From positions 1-64,000 of the forward strand of contig JACKLK010000003.1 of NCBI GenBank assembly GCA_024236015.1: a stretch of 64,000 nucleotides of DNA. The letters run 5' to 3'. The first letter of the stretch is position 1; every line of letters begins with the position of its first letter. The stretch comes from Rhodoferax sp. GTDB taxonomy: Bacteria; Pseudomonadota; Gammaproteobacteria; Burkholderiales; Burkholderiaceae_C. The notes beneath the pieces are model-generated. The model saw only the letters and a list, made by a program, of their open reading frames with translations. It was not told where the DNA came from and ran no database searches. Positions 17,538 to 25,876 of this stretch are shown here, piece after piece. A program made the position numbers and the translations under genes.

Positions 17538-17725
17538 GGTGTCTTATATGGATGCCTCCCGGGTAGCAAGAAGAATTTGTGTTGCGATGCGAAGAAGTCG
17601 GCTGCGTCCTTATATCCGGCCTTGAATGCGTGGTCCGTCTGGTTTCCCTGACTCGCCCGCTGGCCCCGATGCATATCCGCTGACAAGCGCCTCATCTCCT
17701 GGAGCGGACTATTGATGTCCGACAC
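17534..17725 (-). CDS. Short unknown ORF overlapping the acyl-CoA ligase start
   Basis: 63 codons, stop overlapping the ligase ATG (ATGA). The predicted protein is hydrophilic and slightly basic, with Gln, His and Lys residues (AGYKDAADFFASQHKFF near the middle) and no recognised domain. Codon use is less GC-biased at third positions than in the neighbours, and the ORF lies between the ligase and the IS110 element. It could be a leader peptide, a remnant brought in or cut by the insertion sequence, or chance. Low confidence. Nothing is recognisable in the remaining 17726-17837. Confidence 0.25.
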   Translation of the reverse strand: MSDINSPLQEMRRLSADMHRGQRASQGNQTDHAFKAGYKDAADFFASQHKFFLLPGRHPYKTP

Positions 17726-17852
17726 ACCATGCAGGTTTGGCTCGCCCCGGTCTGACCTGTTTCACATCACTTCACTCTTTACTGCCTCACTACCCTACAA
17801 AGACTGACCATATCCTTTCGGTTGGTTGGTTGATAGATTGGGCACTTGGTCC

Positions 17853-18929
17853 TCAGGCCGCTTGTGGCCTGATGCTTTGGTGCCCGCGTTGGTAATCCTG
17901 CTGCTTGGCCGTCACTGCCCAGATCGTGCGCGCCGTCTTGGCCGCTTGCGCCACGATCACGACGTTGGCCGGCCGGCGGCTCTTGATCCCTTCAAGCCAT
18001 GGCCCAGGCTGCTTGGAGTGACTGAGCACGCTCCTGGCCCCGTGAATGAGCAAGGTGCGCAAATACGTGTCCCCGCGCTTGGAGATAGGCCCAAGGCGCA
18101 CCTTGCCCCCGGTGCCCGTTTGCCTGGGCACCAGCCCCAGCCAGGCGCAGAACTCACGCCCGGACTTGAAGGCGCTCGCTTGTCCCATCGTCGCTATGGC
18201 CGCCGTGGCCGTGAGCAGGCCCACGCCGGGTATTTGGGCCACGCGGCGCATGTCCTGGTCGCCCTTGAGTTGCAGCGCCAGACGTTTCTCGATGCTGGCC
18301 ATGTCCTGGCTCAGCGCCCTGATGCGCGATATCTGCTCACGCAGGCTATCGACCACCATCTGCGGCAATTGCGCGCTGAGGTCAACAAATGCCTGCTCGA
18401 CCTCGGCAAACAGCGCCTTGTGACCTTTGGCAAAGGTAGCTCCAAATTCGTACAGCAAGCCGCGCAGCGCATTGACCTGCATGGTGCGCATCTTCATCAG
18501 CAGCTCGCGCTGGCGGTGCAGCGTCAGCGTGGCCTGCTGCGTCGTGCTCTTGATACCCACGAACTTGACGCCGGGTTGCTGCACCGCCAGCCAGATCGCC
18601 CTCGCGTCGGTCGCATCCGTTTTGTTGCCCGACACAAACGGGCGTACCGCCTTGGCGTGCAGCAGACGCACAGTGTGCCCCAGCGCCTGCAATTCGCGCG
18701 CCCAATGGTGTGCGCCCCCGCAGGCCTCGATGGCGATCAGACACGCTGGCTTGTTCACAAAATGCGTCAGCACCCGCGCCCGCTTGAGCTGCATGTTCAC
18801 AATCTCGCCCGTGCCCATGTCCACCGTGTGCAACTGGAACACGTGTTTGGCAATGTCCAGGCCCATCACCTGCAGGCCATTCATCGTGCCGATGATTTGT
18901 CCGACGTTCATTCCTGTATTACGATTCAT
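17853..18929 (-). CDS. IS110-family transposase (DEDD recombinase)
   Basis: 358 aa. Catalyses insertion and excision through a RuvC-like DEDD domain plus a C-terminal Tnp_20 domain with a catalytic Ser. N-terminal DEDD residues are visible in MGLDIAKHVFQLH (D), CLIAIEACGGAHHW (E) and GNKTDATDARAIW (DxxD). The C-terminal transposase_20 signature is AQIPGVGLLTATAAIATMG, then FCAWLGLVPRQTGTGGKVRLG and the ISKRGDTYLRTLLIHGARS block that holds the active Ser. ATG 18929 has GAGGATCC seven bases upstream; the same GAGGATCC is one arm of a long stem, which may hide the ribosome-binding site. The frame is intact, so the element may be active. Confidence 0.93.
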   Translation of the reverse strand: MNRNTGMNVGQIIGTMNGLQVMGLDIAKHVFQLHTVDMGTGEIVNMQLKRARVLTHFVNKPACLIAIEACGGAHHWARELQALGHTVRLLHAKAVRPFVSGNKTDATDARAIWLAVQQPGVKFVGIKSTTQQATLTLHRQRELLMKMRTMQVNALRGLLYEFGATFAKGHKALFAEVEQAFVDLSAQLPQMVVDSLREQISRIRALSQDMASIEKRLALQLKGDQDMRRVAQIPGVGLLTATAAIATMGQASAFKSGREFCAWLGLVPRQTGTGGKVRLGPISKRGDTYLRTLLIHGARSVLSHSKQPGPWLEGIKSRRPANVVIVAQAAKTARTIWAVTAKQQDYQRGHQSIRPQAA

Positions 18930-19024
18930 GACGGATCCTCTATGGTGTTTGTGAAGACCGTGGTCTATCACGCTTGGGCACTTTGATGCCGTATCCATCA
19001 GAGGATCCACCCCGCACGCGCGGG
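18930..19024 (-). ncRNA. Structured leader of IS110, candidate bridge RNA
   Basis: Three nested or adjacent dyads precede the transposase. GGATCCTCTATGG (18933-18945) pairs with CCATCAGAGGATCC (18995-19008) with a single bulge. Within the enclosed loop, AGACC-GT-GGTCT forms a hairpin (around 18955-18966). Outside it, CCCGC-ACGC-GCGGG forms another (about 19011-19024). The loop also carries TTGGGCACTT, which recurs just beyond the transposase stop. IS110 elements of the long-left-end group encode a bridge RNA in exactly this position, with loops that base-pair with donor and target DNA. That this is such an RNA is inference from position and fold. Confidence 0.45.
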
Positions 19025-19240
19025 ACTTCTCCTCCTGATAGGCGGCTGTTCATCTCAGCTCTCCAATTTCCTTGCCCGTAGGCAGGGAGGCATCCATAGC
19101 ATCTCCTTGGTCGGGGTTACGCCGCGCGGACCGGCGCAGGGACCATCCTGCAACGCCGCGCACAGGCACTGTGCTTGCGCAATGTGCCGCCTGCGCCGAT
19201 GCGCGCCACGGCGCACGACGCGCCGCCGCCGCATCGCGCG

Positions 19241-19450
19241 TCAGGCGGCTTTCAAGATCGCATACAGCTGGTCCTTGATGGCCAGCTTTTCCTTCTTCAG
19301 CCTCTCGATTTCCTCGTGCGTCCCGGGCGTGATGCCGGCCTCCATGTTCTTGATCTTCTGGTCCATCGCATTGTGCTGGTCGAACAAGCGCAGGAAGTGG
19401 TGGTCGGTCGTCTTGAGCTCGGTAATCTTGTCGCGGAATTCGGGAAACAT
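19241..19450 (-). CDS. DUF465 (YdcH-family) small coiled-coil protein
   Basis: 69 aa. Function unknown; homologues are widespread in Proteobacteria. Sequence MFPEFRDKITELKTTDHHFL and DQHNAMDQKIKNMEAG are typical, followed by the charged helix EEIERLKKEKLAIKDQLYAIL. The whole protein is predicted helical. ATG 19450 is preceded by a strong AGGAGG six bases away. It lies between the IS110 element and the DUF502 gene on the same strand, 101 bp downstream of the latter. Confidence 0.9.
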   Translation of the reverse strand: MFPEFRDKITELKTTDHHFLRLFDQHNAMDQKIKNMEAGITPGTHEEIERLKKEKLAIKDQLYAILKAA

Positions 19451-19551
19451 CGCACCTCCTCGTGTTGCGGACGGCGCAACCATTGCGCCCTCCTGTTCAA
19501 GACACTGTAACCTGACTGCGACCGCCGGGATTGCGCGATCACAAGCGGGCT

Positions 19552-20175
19552 TCATTTCGGCGGCGCAGCGGCCGGAGCACCCGTGTCGCTGTCGCGGTTT
19601 GCGGCCATCCAGGCGATCAGCGACGAGCGCATCGCTTCCTCCACCGTCATCTCCAGCGGCTCGGTCCAGCTGCGCGGCACGAACACCGTATACCCGCCGA
19701 TCATGTAGCCCATCGGCAGATAGACCGCCACGCGTTCCTGTGCGTGCAGCGCCGTCGGCAGGCCGAGCATGCTCTGGCGCGTCACCAGGCCGACCATGGC
19801 CAGTTCGTGGCCGGGCAGGCGCAACACCACCACCTGCTGCTGCGGCTTGTGGTCGTGCGGCGTGAAATAGTCGGCGAAGTTTTTCAGCGACGAATAGATG
19901 CTCTTGACCACCGGCAACCGGGTGAACGGGAACTCGACCCACGACAACAGGCGCGACGCAAGCGGCTGCGACACCAGGAAGCCGAGGGCCAGGATCAGGC
20001 CCATGCCGAACGCCAGCCCCAGGCCGGGCAGATAGAAGTCGCCGATCAGCGGGCGGATCAGCCACACGGCCATCGACTCGGCACCGGACACGAACAGGAA
20101 CAGCAGGTAGACCGTGAGCGCGACCGGCAAGAAGGTGATCAGCCCACGGAAGAAATATCGGTAAATGGTTTTCAT
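19552..20175 (-). CDS. DUF502 family membrane protein
   Basis: 207 aa. Two N-terminal transmembrane helices (about residues 8-32, and 48-72 with GLGLAFGMGLILALGFLV) followed by a soluble domain with PVVKSIYSSLKNFADYF, VVVLRLPGHELAMVGLVT and the C-terminal RSWTEPLEMTVEEAMRSSLIAWMA. Members are inner-membrane proteins of unknown function, common in Betaproteobacteria. Start ATG 20175 (MKTIYRYFFRGLITFLPVAL); the upstream extension of the frame has no homology. The last 15 residues are a low-complexity Ala/Pro tail. Confidence 0.9.
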   Translation of the reverse strand: MKTIYRYFFRGLITFLPVALTVYLLFLFVSGAESMAVWLIRPLIGDFYLPGLGLAFGMGLILALGFLVSQPLASRLLSWVEFPFTRLPVVKSIYSSLKNFADYFTPHDHKPQQQVVVLRLPGHELAMVGLVTRQSMLGLPTALHAQERVAVYLPMGYMIGGYTVFVPRSWTEPLEMTVEEAMRSSLIAWMAANRDSDTGAPAAAPPK

Positions 20176-20441
20176 CGCGTTACCCGGCAAGGCGATGGCA
20201 CACAGCCGCCATCGAACGCGGCCAGCATAGCAGCGATCCGGGGCGCCGCTGCCCGCGTGCGGGCGGCACCGGCCGCGGGCCGCGGCACGGCGACAGATGC
20301 GCTTGCAATAGACCGAAACGCCCCCAGCTGATGAATAATGGTCCATTCGACGTCCCGCGGGCCAGGCCCGCAGCCCGTCCGGGTCGGTGCGCACCGGCAG
20401 CGCCTCCCGGAACTCCACCCTGCCGCAAGACTCCATCATCC

Positions 20442-20828
20442 ATGAATGGCATTACCGATTTCTTCAACCGCCTGGTGCGCGGCATGCTCCGGCTGCTCCT
20501 GTTCGCGGCGCTCACCGTATTCCTGCTCAGCCTGCTGGCGGCCACGCTGGTCGTGATGCTGGCGGTGACCATCTGGTCGATCGCCACCGGCCGCAAGCCG
20601 GAGCCGGCCAAGATATTCGGCCAGTTTCGCCAGACCTCGGCGCGTTACACCCGGGGCGCCTGGCCGGGTGCGCGGGGCCCGGGCACCGGGGGCGGCGCGA
20701 AGCCGGACGACATCGTCGACATACCGGCGCACGACGTGCGCGACGTGACCGGCGCCGACGGCGCCAAGCGCCCGGGTCATCCGGGCACGGACCCGATGGC
20801 CCGGATGCGGCATCAGGCCAGCCGGTAG
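20442..20828 (+). CDS. Small membrane protein of unknown function
   Basis: 128 aa, not assigned to a family. An amphipathic N terminus (MNGITDFFNRLVRGMLRLLL) leads into a long hydrophobic segment at about 15-50, enough for one or two membrane helices. The rest is a polar, Gly/Pro-rich tail ending MARMRHQASR. ATG 20442 is chosen because the membrane segment starts right after it; the frame is open from 20331. It is divergent from the DUF502 gene and its last 16 bases overlap the 3' end of the cyclase gene on the other strand. Confidence 0.6.
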   Translation: MNGITDFFNRLVRGMLRLLLFAALTVFLLSLLAATLVVMLAVTIWSIATGRKPEPAKIFGQFRQTSARYTRGAWPGARGPGTGGGAKPDDIVDIPAHDVRDVTGADGAKRPGHPGTDPMARMRHQASR

Positions 20829-22345
20829 ACTTCGACCTCCGCCGACCGTCCCTTGACCCGCACCGCAGGCAGCGCCTGCAGCGCCATCGGCTCGCGCAAC
20901 AGCGCATAGGTGGTGCCGCTGACCAGGATGTGCGAGCCGAGCTGCTTGTTCAGCGACTCGATGCGCGAGGCGACGTTGACCGGATCGCCGACCAGTGCAT
21001 ACGACATGCGCTGCGCGCTGCCGATGTTGCCGGCCAGCACGCTGCCCGAATGGATGCCGATGCCATGGTCCAGCGTGCGTTTCCCCGCACGGCGGCGCAC
21101 GACGTTCCAGGCCTCGAGCCGGCGCTGCATCTCGAGCGCGGCGGCCACGGCATGGTCGGCATGCCGGTCGTCCGACAACGGTGCGCCGAACACCGCCTCG
21201 ATCTCGTCGCCGATGAACTGCAGCACCAGCCCGCCATGGGCGCGGATCGCCAGCTCCATCTCGGTGAAATAGGCGTTCAGCCCTTCGACCACTTCGGTTG
21301 CCGGGCTCGTTTCGGCCCAGGTCGTGAAGCCGCGCAGATCGGCGAACAGCACCGTCACGTCGCGCTGGTCACCGGCCAGATCGGTGCGGCCGGACAGGAT
21401 TTCATCGCGGATCTCGGGACTGACATAACGGCCGAACGCATCATGCACCCGCTCCCGGTCGCGCAATCCGTCGACCATGTGGTTGAAGCCGGCCGTCACC
21501 GCGCCGATCTCGTCGTTCGACACCACCGCGCAGTGCGTCTGCAGGTCGCCCTGCTCCACCCGTACCATGGCCGCCTGCAACTCGCGCAGCGGCGCGGACA
21601 CACTGTCGGCCAGAAAACGCGCCAGCACCACGGCCAGCACCAGGCCGGTGACCACGAGCACGATCTGGACCGTGATCATGTTCTGAAGAATCAGCGCTGC
21701 CGTGTCGGTATCGGCGCCGCGAATGCGGCGTACCCGGGCCGTCGTGGCCACCGACATCACCAGCATCGGCACGCTGCTGGCGAACAGGAACACCACCATC
21801 ATGCGGGTACGCACGCTCCAGTTGCGCGCGCCGGTGGCGGCCAGATCGCCACGCGGAAACAGGACCGGAAGGCGCTCGCGCCAGACCCGCTCGGCGGCCA
21901 GGAACACGAACAGGCCCACCGTCGGGCCGGCCACCAACGCCATGCCGAATGCGTGGCGCAACGACGCCAGAAAATCGAAACCGCCTTTGAGCCACGGCCA
22001 CAGGAAGCCCCATACCAGCGCCGCCAGCACCCAGGCGGCCATCGACAGCAGCGCGAGGAAGCCGGGCACCAGCAATGCGCGCCGACGCTGCACCGCATGC
22101 GCCGGCCCATCGGGCAACGGCCCTTCGGTGCGCACCACGGTTGCGAGGTACCTGCGCGCAATGGACCGGCCTGCGAGCAGCAGCGTCGAAAAGGCGAACA
22201 CGAAGAAGACGACCTCACCCCAGCCCGGTGCCACGACCTCGTCGAGCGCAAACGGGTCGAAGAAACGCAGGTGCACGAACACCAGCATGGCACCGCCCAG
22301 ATTGCCGAGCAGCAGTACCAGGAAGATACGCAATCGCACAGACAT
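20813..22345 (-). CDS. Membrane-bound class III adenylate/guanylate cyclase with HAMP domain
   Basis: 510 aa. An N-terminal region with about six membrane segments (1-250) is followed by HAMP (about 240-295) and a CYCc catalytic domain (about 325-510). Metal-binding Asp residues are D336 (LFADLRGF) and D380 (FIGDE); the transition-state Asn/Arg lie in VGDPVNVASRIE (N457, R461). The substrate-selecting Lys normally found four residues before the second Asp is Gln (Q376), while the second selector is Asp (D454), as in adenylate cyclases. I start at ATG 22345 (MSVRLRIFLVLLL). No effector gene is adjacent. Product, cAMP or cGMP, cannot be settled from sequence. Confidence 0.88.
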   Translation of the reverse strand: MSVRLRIFLVLLLGNLGGAMLVFVHLRFFDPFALDEVVAPGWGEVVFFVFAFSTLLLAGRSIARRYLATVVRTEGPLPDGPAHAVQRRRALLVPGFLALLSMAAWVLAALVWGFLWPWLKGGFDFLASLRHAFGMALVAGPTVGLFVFLAAERVWRERLPVLFPRGDLAATGARNWSVRTRMMVVFLFASSVPMLVMSVATTARVRRIRGADTDTAALILQNMITVQIVLVVTGLVLAVVLARFLADSVSAPLRELQAAMVRVEQGDLQTHCAVVSNDEIGAVTAGFNHMVDGLRDRERVHDAFGRYVSPEIRDEILSGRTDLAGDQRDVTVLFADLRGFTTWAETSPATEVVEGLNAYFTEMELAIRAHGGLVLQFIGDEIEAVFGAPLSDDRHADHAVAAALEMQRRLEAWNVVRRRAGKRTLDHGIGIHSGSVLAGNIGSAQRMSYALVGDPVNVASRIESLNKQLGSHILVSGTTYALLREPMALQALPAVRVKGRSAEVEVYRLA

Positions 22346-22507
22346 CAGTCGCCACACACAAGGACGTGCCCCGCCGTCATGCCGATGGGCTCGTCCGATA
22401 GTACAGCCGCTCGCACTGTCCGGGCGCATGGCCCCATGCGGATGACGGCGCGCAGGAAAACGCCTGGTGCTGGTCGTGGCATGCGGCGGCGCGGGGTCGG
22501 GGCGTTC

Positions 22508-23632
22508 TCAGGCCAGATCGCGCAGCGGATGCGCATGGGCCGGCCACGGGCTGTCGAAGAACGGCGCCACCATCTCCGGGCGCACCGCGTCCAGTCGCGC
22601 CGGGTTCCAGCGCGGGTGGTGGTCCTTGTCCACGGCCAGCGCGCGTATGCCTTCGACCACCTCGACCGCGGTGCCACGGCGTCCCAGATGGGCCGGATGA
22701 AAACAGCGCCGCACCAGATCCCGCTCCATGCGCAGTTCGGCTGCCAGGTCCATGGCGCGCGCCCGGCGCAACTGCTCCAGCGTCACATGCAGCATCAGCG
22801 GGCTGCGCCCGGCCAGCACGCTCGCGGTGTGCGCCGCCCATGCGTCGCCGGCCGACGCAGAAGCCTGCAGTGCCTGCAGCATGGACGCCAGATCGGGCAG
22901 ACCGAAGATGCGGTCGACACCGGCATCGGGCCAACCGGGCGCAGCGCCGGTGCGAACGCCGCTGTCCACACAGTGCCGCGCCAGTGCAGCGGCATCGGCC
23001 AGGCTGCCGTCGGCCAGGCCGGCCCACAGCGTGGGCAGCTGCGCCGACGGCACGACATGGTCGGCCAGCCCTGCGGCCAGCGCCTGCTTACCATCGATGA
23101 CGAGGCCGGTCAAGGCCAGGTATTCACCCACATGCCCGGGGCAGCGGCTCAGGAAATAGCCGCCGCCCACGTCGGGAAACAGTCCGATGCCGGTCTCGGG
23201 CATCGCCATCTTCGTGCGCTCGGTCGCGATGCGCAGCCGTGCCCCCTGGGCCACACCCATGCCGCCGCCCATGACGATGCCGTCCATGAACGCCACCAGC
23301 GGCTTGCCATAGTGGTGGATCAGGTGATTGAGCCGGTACTCCTCGGTGAAGAAGTCCTCCAGTGCCGGGTCGCCCGCGAGCGCCGCCTGGTGGAAGAAGC
23401 GGATGTCGCCACCGGCGCAGAAGCAGCCGAACGGCAGATGCGCCGACGCATCGGTCGGATGCCGGCTGCTGCCGCGGATCGCGACGATGGCCACGCTGTC
23501 ATCGTCGCGCCAGCGCAGCAGCGCCGCCGTCAGGTCACGGATCATGTCCAGCGACAAGGCATTCAAGGCCCTGGGCCGCGCCAGGGTGATCAATCCGGCC
23601 GAGCCAGCCTGTTCGATGACGACCTCGTGCAT
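22508..23632 (-). CDS. Enoyl-CoA hydratase/isomerase family protein, 3-hydroxyisobutyryl-CoA hydrolase-like
   Basis: 374 aa, the length of HIBYL-CoA hydrolases rather than plain enoyl-CoA hydratases (about 260). Those enzymes release 3-hydroxyisobutyrate in valine breakdown. Crotonase-fold motifs: FCAGGDIRFFHQAAL (oxyanion hole), GKPLVAFMDGIVMGGGMGVAQGA, and the acid in AMPETGIGLFPDVGGGYFLSR, where the Glu and Asp match the hydrolase group. A C-terminal ECH_2 extension with HPRWNPARLDAV supports the call. ATG 23632 (MHEVVIEQAG) has GGAG six bases upstream. Related acyl-CoA hydratases cannot be excluded. Confidence 0.85.
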   Translation of the reverse strand: MHEVVIEQAGSAGLITLARPRALNALSLDMIRDLTAALLRWRDDDSVAIVAIRGSSRHPTDASAHLPFGCFCAGGDIRFFHQAALAGDPALEDFFTEEYRLNHLIHHYGKPLVAFMDGIVMGGGMGVAQGARLRIATERTKMAMPETGIGLFPDVGGGYFLSRCPGHVGEYLALTGLVIDGKQALAAGLADHVVPSAQLPTLWAGLADGSLADAAALARHCVDSGVRTGAAPGWPDAGVDRIFGLPDLASMLQALQASASAGDAWAAHTASVLAGRSPLMLHVTLEQLRRARAMDLAAELRMERDLVRRCFHPAHLGRRGTAVEVVEGIRALAVDKDHHPRWNPARLDAVRPEMVAPFFDSPWPAHAHPLRDLA

Positions 23633-23866
23633 AACGCTCCTGCGTGGGTCCGTCGCGGCAGGATCGCCGCAGCGGGAGTTGAAAAAAAACCGGGATCTGC
23701 GGGCGAAATGAACCCAACGGCTGCTGCAGTTGTAAAACATGCGCAAGGCAAGGACGCCTATCCCACCGGCATGCGACATGATACGGGACCGGTCCGCGAT
23801 GGCCCGCCCGCGATCGGGTCCGGCACTCCCGCAGCAGAGCTGCGCTTTGGATACATCAACCCGTCG

Positions 23867-24118
23867 ATGCATTGTTCCAGCTGCAAGGCACCGGTGCTGC
23901 GCCGCGACTGCCACCAGAATCGCTACGGCGAGCTGATCTGCCGCAGCTGCCAGGCCATGGGCGTGCGTTTCACCTGGCGCCGGCGTCTGCGCCACCAGCT
24001 GCGCCGCAGCGTACTGTCCGTCTGGCTGGTACTCGCCGCCACCGGCCTGGCCCTGCTGGCGGTCTGGCTGTTCGAGTTCATGCGCTTGCTGCAGCCCGCG
24101 AAGCTGCTGATCGGCTGA
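23867..24118 (+). CDS. Small zinc-ribbon membrane protein
   Basis: 83 aa. The N terminus carries a four-cysteine ribbon (MHCSSCKAPVLRRDC, then LICRSCQAMG), likely one zinc site. A basic stretch (RRRLRHQLRRS) and a single transmembrane helix (about 49-72) follow. The basic segment before the helix predicts the ribbon stays in the cytoplasm. Family not recognised; similar proteins occur sporadically in Burkholderiales. Start ATG 23867 is chosen at the ribbon; the frame is open further upstream (for example from an ATG at 23708), which would add a polar N terminus. It converges on the glycosyltransferase with 6 bp between stops. Confidence 0.6.
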   Translation: MHCSSCKAPVLRRDCHQNRYGELICRSCQAMGVRFTWRRRLRHQLRRSVLSVWLVLAATGLALLAVWLFEFMRLLQPAKLLIG

Positions 24119-24124
24119 GCGCCG

Positions 24125-25876
24125 TCAATCCTCCTCGGCTGCGCCGTAGCTGCTGTCCCAGCGTTCGGCGCCGGGATCGATCTGCGGCACGCAGCCCGGG
24201 CGCACCGCGTTGGCACGGAACATCCACCACAGGCGCCGGTTCGCATAGCCGACCACCTGCACCTTGTCGGCCTCGACACAGGAGGCCACCGCATCGCGCA
24301 GCGCAAAGATCCAGCGCTGACCGGGCGCCTCGGCCTGCCAGCGCACGGCCGCGGCGTATTGCTGCTCCCATGCGCGCTTGAAGCCGAACGTGGTGACCGG
24401 CCGGTCGGCCATCAGCAGGTTCTGCTCCTTCCACGCCACCAGGCCGATCTGCGCCTGCGGCCCGGCGATCTGCCCCGCCTTGCGCATCACGCCCAGCGCC
24501 GAATTGGAATCGTTGAACAGCAGCGACGCCCAGACGCCCCAGATGATCCAGAACCCTGCCATGCCCGCGAGCAACGCATGCACACCGCGGCGCGGCCGAA
24601 AGACCAGCGCCGCAAGCAGGAACACCACGCCCATGCTGATGCCCATCCACCACAGGCCGCGTCCGCCATCGGCGAGTCCGCGTTCGACGATCTGCTGCTC
24701 CATGCGGCTCCAGTGCCCCTGCATGGCCCAGATGCCGCCCGCCAGCAGGATGCCGCCGGCGGCCAGTGCCGCCAGCCAGGCCGTCACGCGCATCCAGCGC
24801 GCGCCCACGCTCGCCTGCAGCGACGGCGCCAGCGCCAGCGCCAGCATCGGCAAGACCGGCATCAGGTAGACCTCGCGCTTGCCCCCGGCCAGGCTGAAGA
24901 AAATCACCACCAGCACCGACCAGCCCAGCAGCAGCAGCAGCCGGGCATCGCGCTGGCGCAAGCCCCGCCACCAACCGCGCCACGCGCCCAGGTAGGCCAG
25001 CGACATCGGGAAGAAATGCAGCACCAGCACCGGCAGGTAGTACCAGAACGGCTGCGCATGGCCGCCGACCGAGCCGCCGTACCGCTTGGCCGTCTGGTGC
25101 AGCAGGATGTCGTTGACGTACGCGTCGTATTCGGCCGAGCCCCGCGCATGCGCCACCAGCAGCATCGGTACCAGCCACAACGCGATCGCCGCCAGGAAGG
25201 CCAGTGCGCCGCCGCTCCAGCGCAGCGCCGAACCCGGCGTGCGGTTGATGGCGTCCCAGCCGCGTGCGCGTGCGAACAGCCAGGGCACGAACATCAGCAG
25301 CGCCAGCACGCCGACCCCCTTGGTGATCACACCCAGCCCGGCCGCAAAGCAGCCGAGCCAGTAGGCGCGCCAGTTCGGCCCCTTGAGCAGGTGCAGCAGC
25401 AGGCCCCAGTTGGCCAGCGTGATCCACATCATCACCAGCGGGTCGATCTGGGCGCGCTTGACCTGGTAGACGAACTGGAACGTGACCAGCACGGCGGCAG
25501 CCGCGAACAGGCCGACACGCGGGCTCCACAGGCGACGGCCCAGATCCCAGGTCAGCACCAGCGTCACCATGCCGGCCAGCAGCGAGGGCAGCAGGAACGC
25601 GATGCGCCAGTTGCCGGTCAGCTGGTAGGCGATGGCCTCGAGCCACATCAGCATCGGCGGCTTGTCCGAATACAGCTCCGTGCCACGGTGCGGAAACAAC
25701 CAGTCGCCCGACTCCACCATGTGCCTGGCCACGAGCGTGAAACGCGGCTCGTCCGATGGCCAGGGGTCGCGCATGCCGATGCCGGCACCGAGCACGACCA
25801 GCGCGGCCAGCATCAGCCACCAGAACAGCCGCCGGTCCCGAGCCGCGTCGGCCGGTGCAGTCGTTGTCATCGCCAT
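24125..25876 (-). CDS. ArnT/PMT-like integral membrane glycosyltransferase (GT39/GT83 clan)
   Basis: 583 aa with about twelve membrane helices. These enzymes move a sugar from a polyprenyl-phosphate donor to lipid A, glycolipids or proteins on the periplasmic side. Near the N terminus, MRDPWPSDEPRFTLVARHMV contains the DE(P)R motif of ArnT-type enzymes with the catalytic acidic pair, and the first loop has HRGTELYSDKPPMLMW. The C-terminal about 130 residues are a soluble periplasmic domain with cysteines in ASCVEADKV and RPGCVPQID. ATG 25876 overlaps the stop of the upstream GT2 gene (TGATG); ATG 25870 is an alternative. With the GT2 partner it forms a donor-synthesis plus transfer pair. The sugar is unknown. 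Confidence 0.85.
   Translation of the reverse strand: MAMTTTAPADAARDRRLFWWLMLAALVVLGAGIGMRDPWPSDEPRFTLVARHMVESGDWLFPHRGTELYSDKPPMLMWLEAIAYQLTGNWRIAFLLPSLLAGMVTLVLTWDLGRRLWSPRVGLFAAAAVLVTFQFVYQVKRAQIDPLVMMWITLANWGLLLHLLKGPNWRAYWLGCFAAGLGVITKGVGVLALLMFVPWLFARARGWDAINRTPGSALRWSGGALAFLAAIALWLVPMLLVAHARGSAEYDAYVNDILLHQTAKRYGGSVGGHAQPFWYYLPVLVLHFFPMSLAYLGAWRGWWRGLRQRDARLLLLLGWSVLVVIFFSLAGGKREVYLMPVLPMLALALAPSLQASVGARWMRVTAWLAALAAGGILLAGGIWAMQGHWSRMEQQIVERGLADGGRGLWWMGISMGVVFLLAALVFRPRRGVHALLAGMAGFWIIWGVWASLLFNDSNSALGVMRKAGQIAGPQAQIGLVAWKEQNLLMADRPVTTFGFKRAWEQQYAAAVRWQAEAPGQRWIFALRDAVASCVEADKVQVVGYANRRLWWMFRANAVRPGCVPQIDPGAERWDSSYGAAEED

Larger units (their letters stand above)
17838..19024 (-). mobile_element. 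IS110-family insertion sequence (ends approximate)
   Basis: One transposase gene flanked by short non-coding ends. The family has no terminal inverted repeats and leaves no obvious target duplication, so the ends cannot be fixed from one copy. The limits given are the outermost sequences I can tie to the element. TTGGGCACTT occurs at 17838-17847, five bases past the transposase stop, and again at 18974-18983 in the leader. A set of hairpins fills the leader up to 19024. The true left end may extend toward about 19100; between 19025 and the DUF465 gene at 19241 I see no gene. The surrounding sequence is less GC-rich than the chromosome average. Confidence 0.75.

Noticed and set aside
20387..24118. 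1243-codon plus-strand open frame
   Set aside because: Antisense to the cyclase and the acyl-CoA hydrolase. Only its last 83 codons (zinc-ribbon protein) are supported as a gene.
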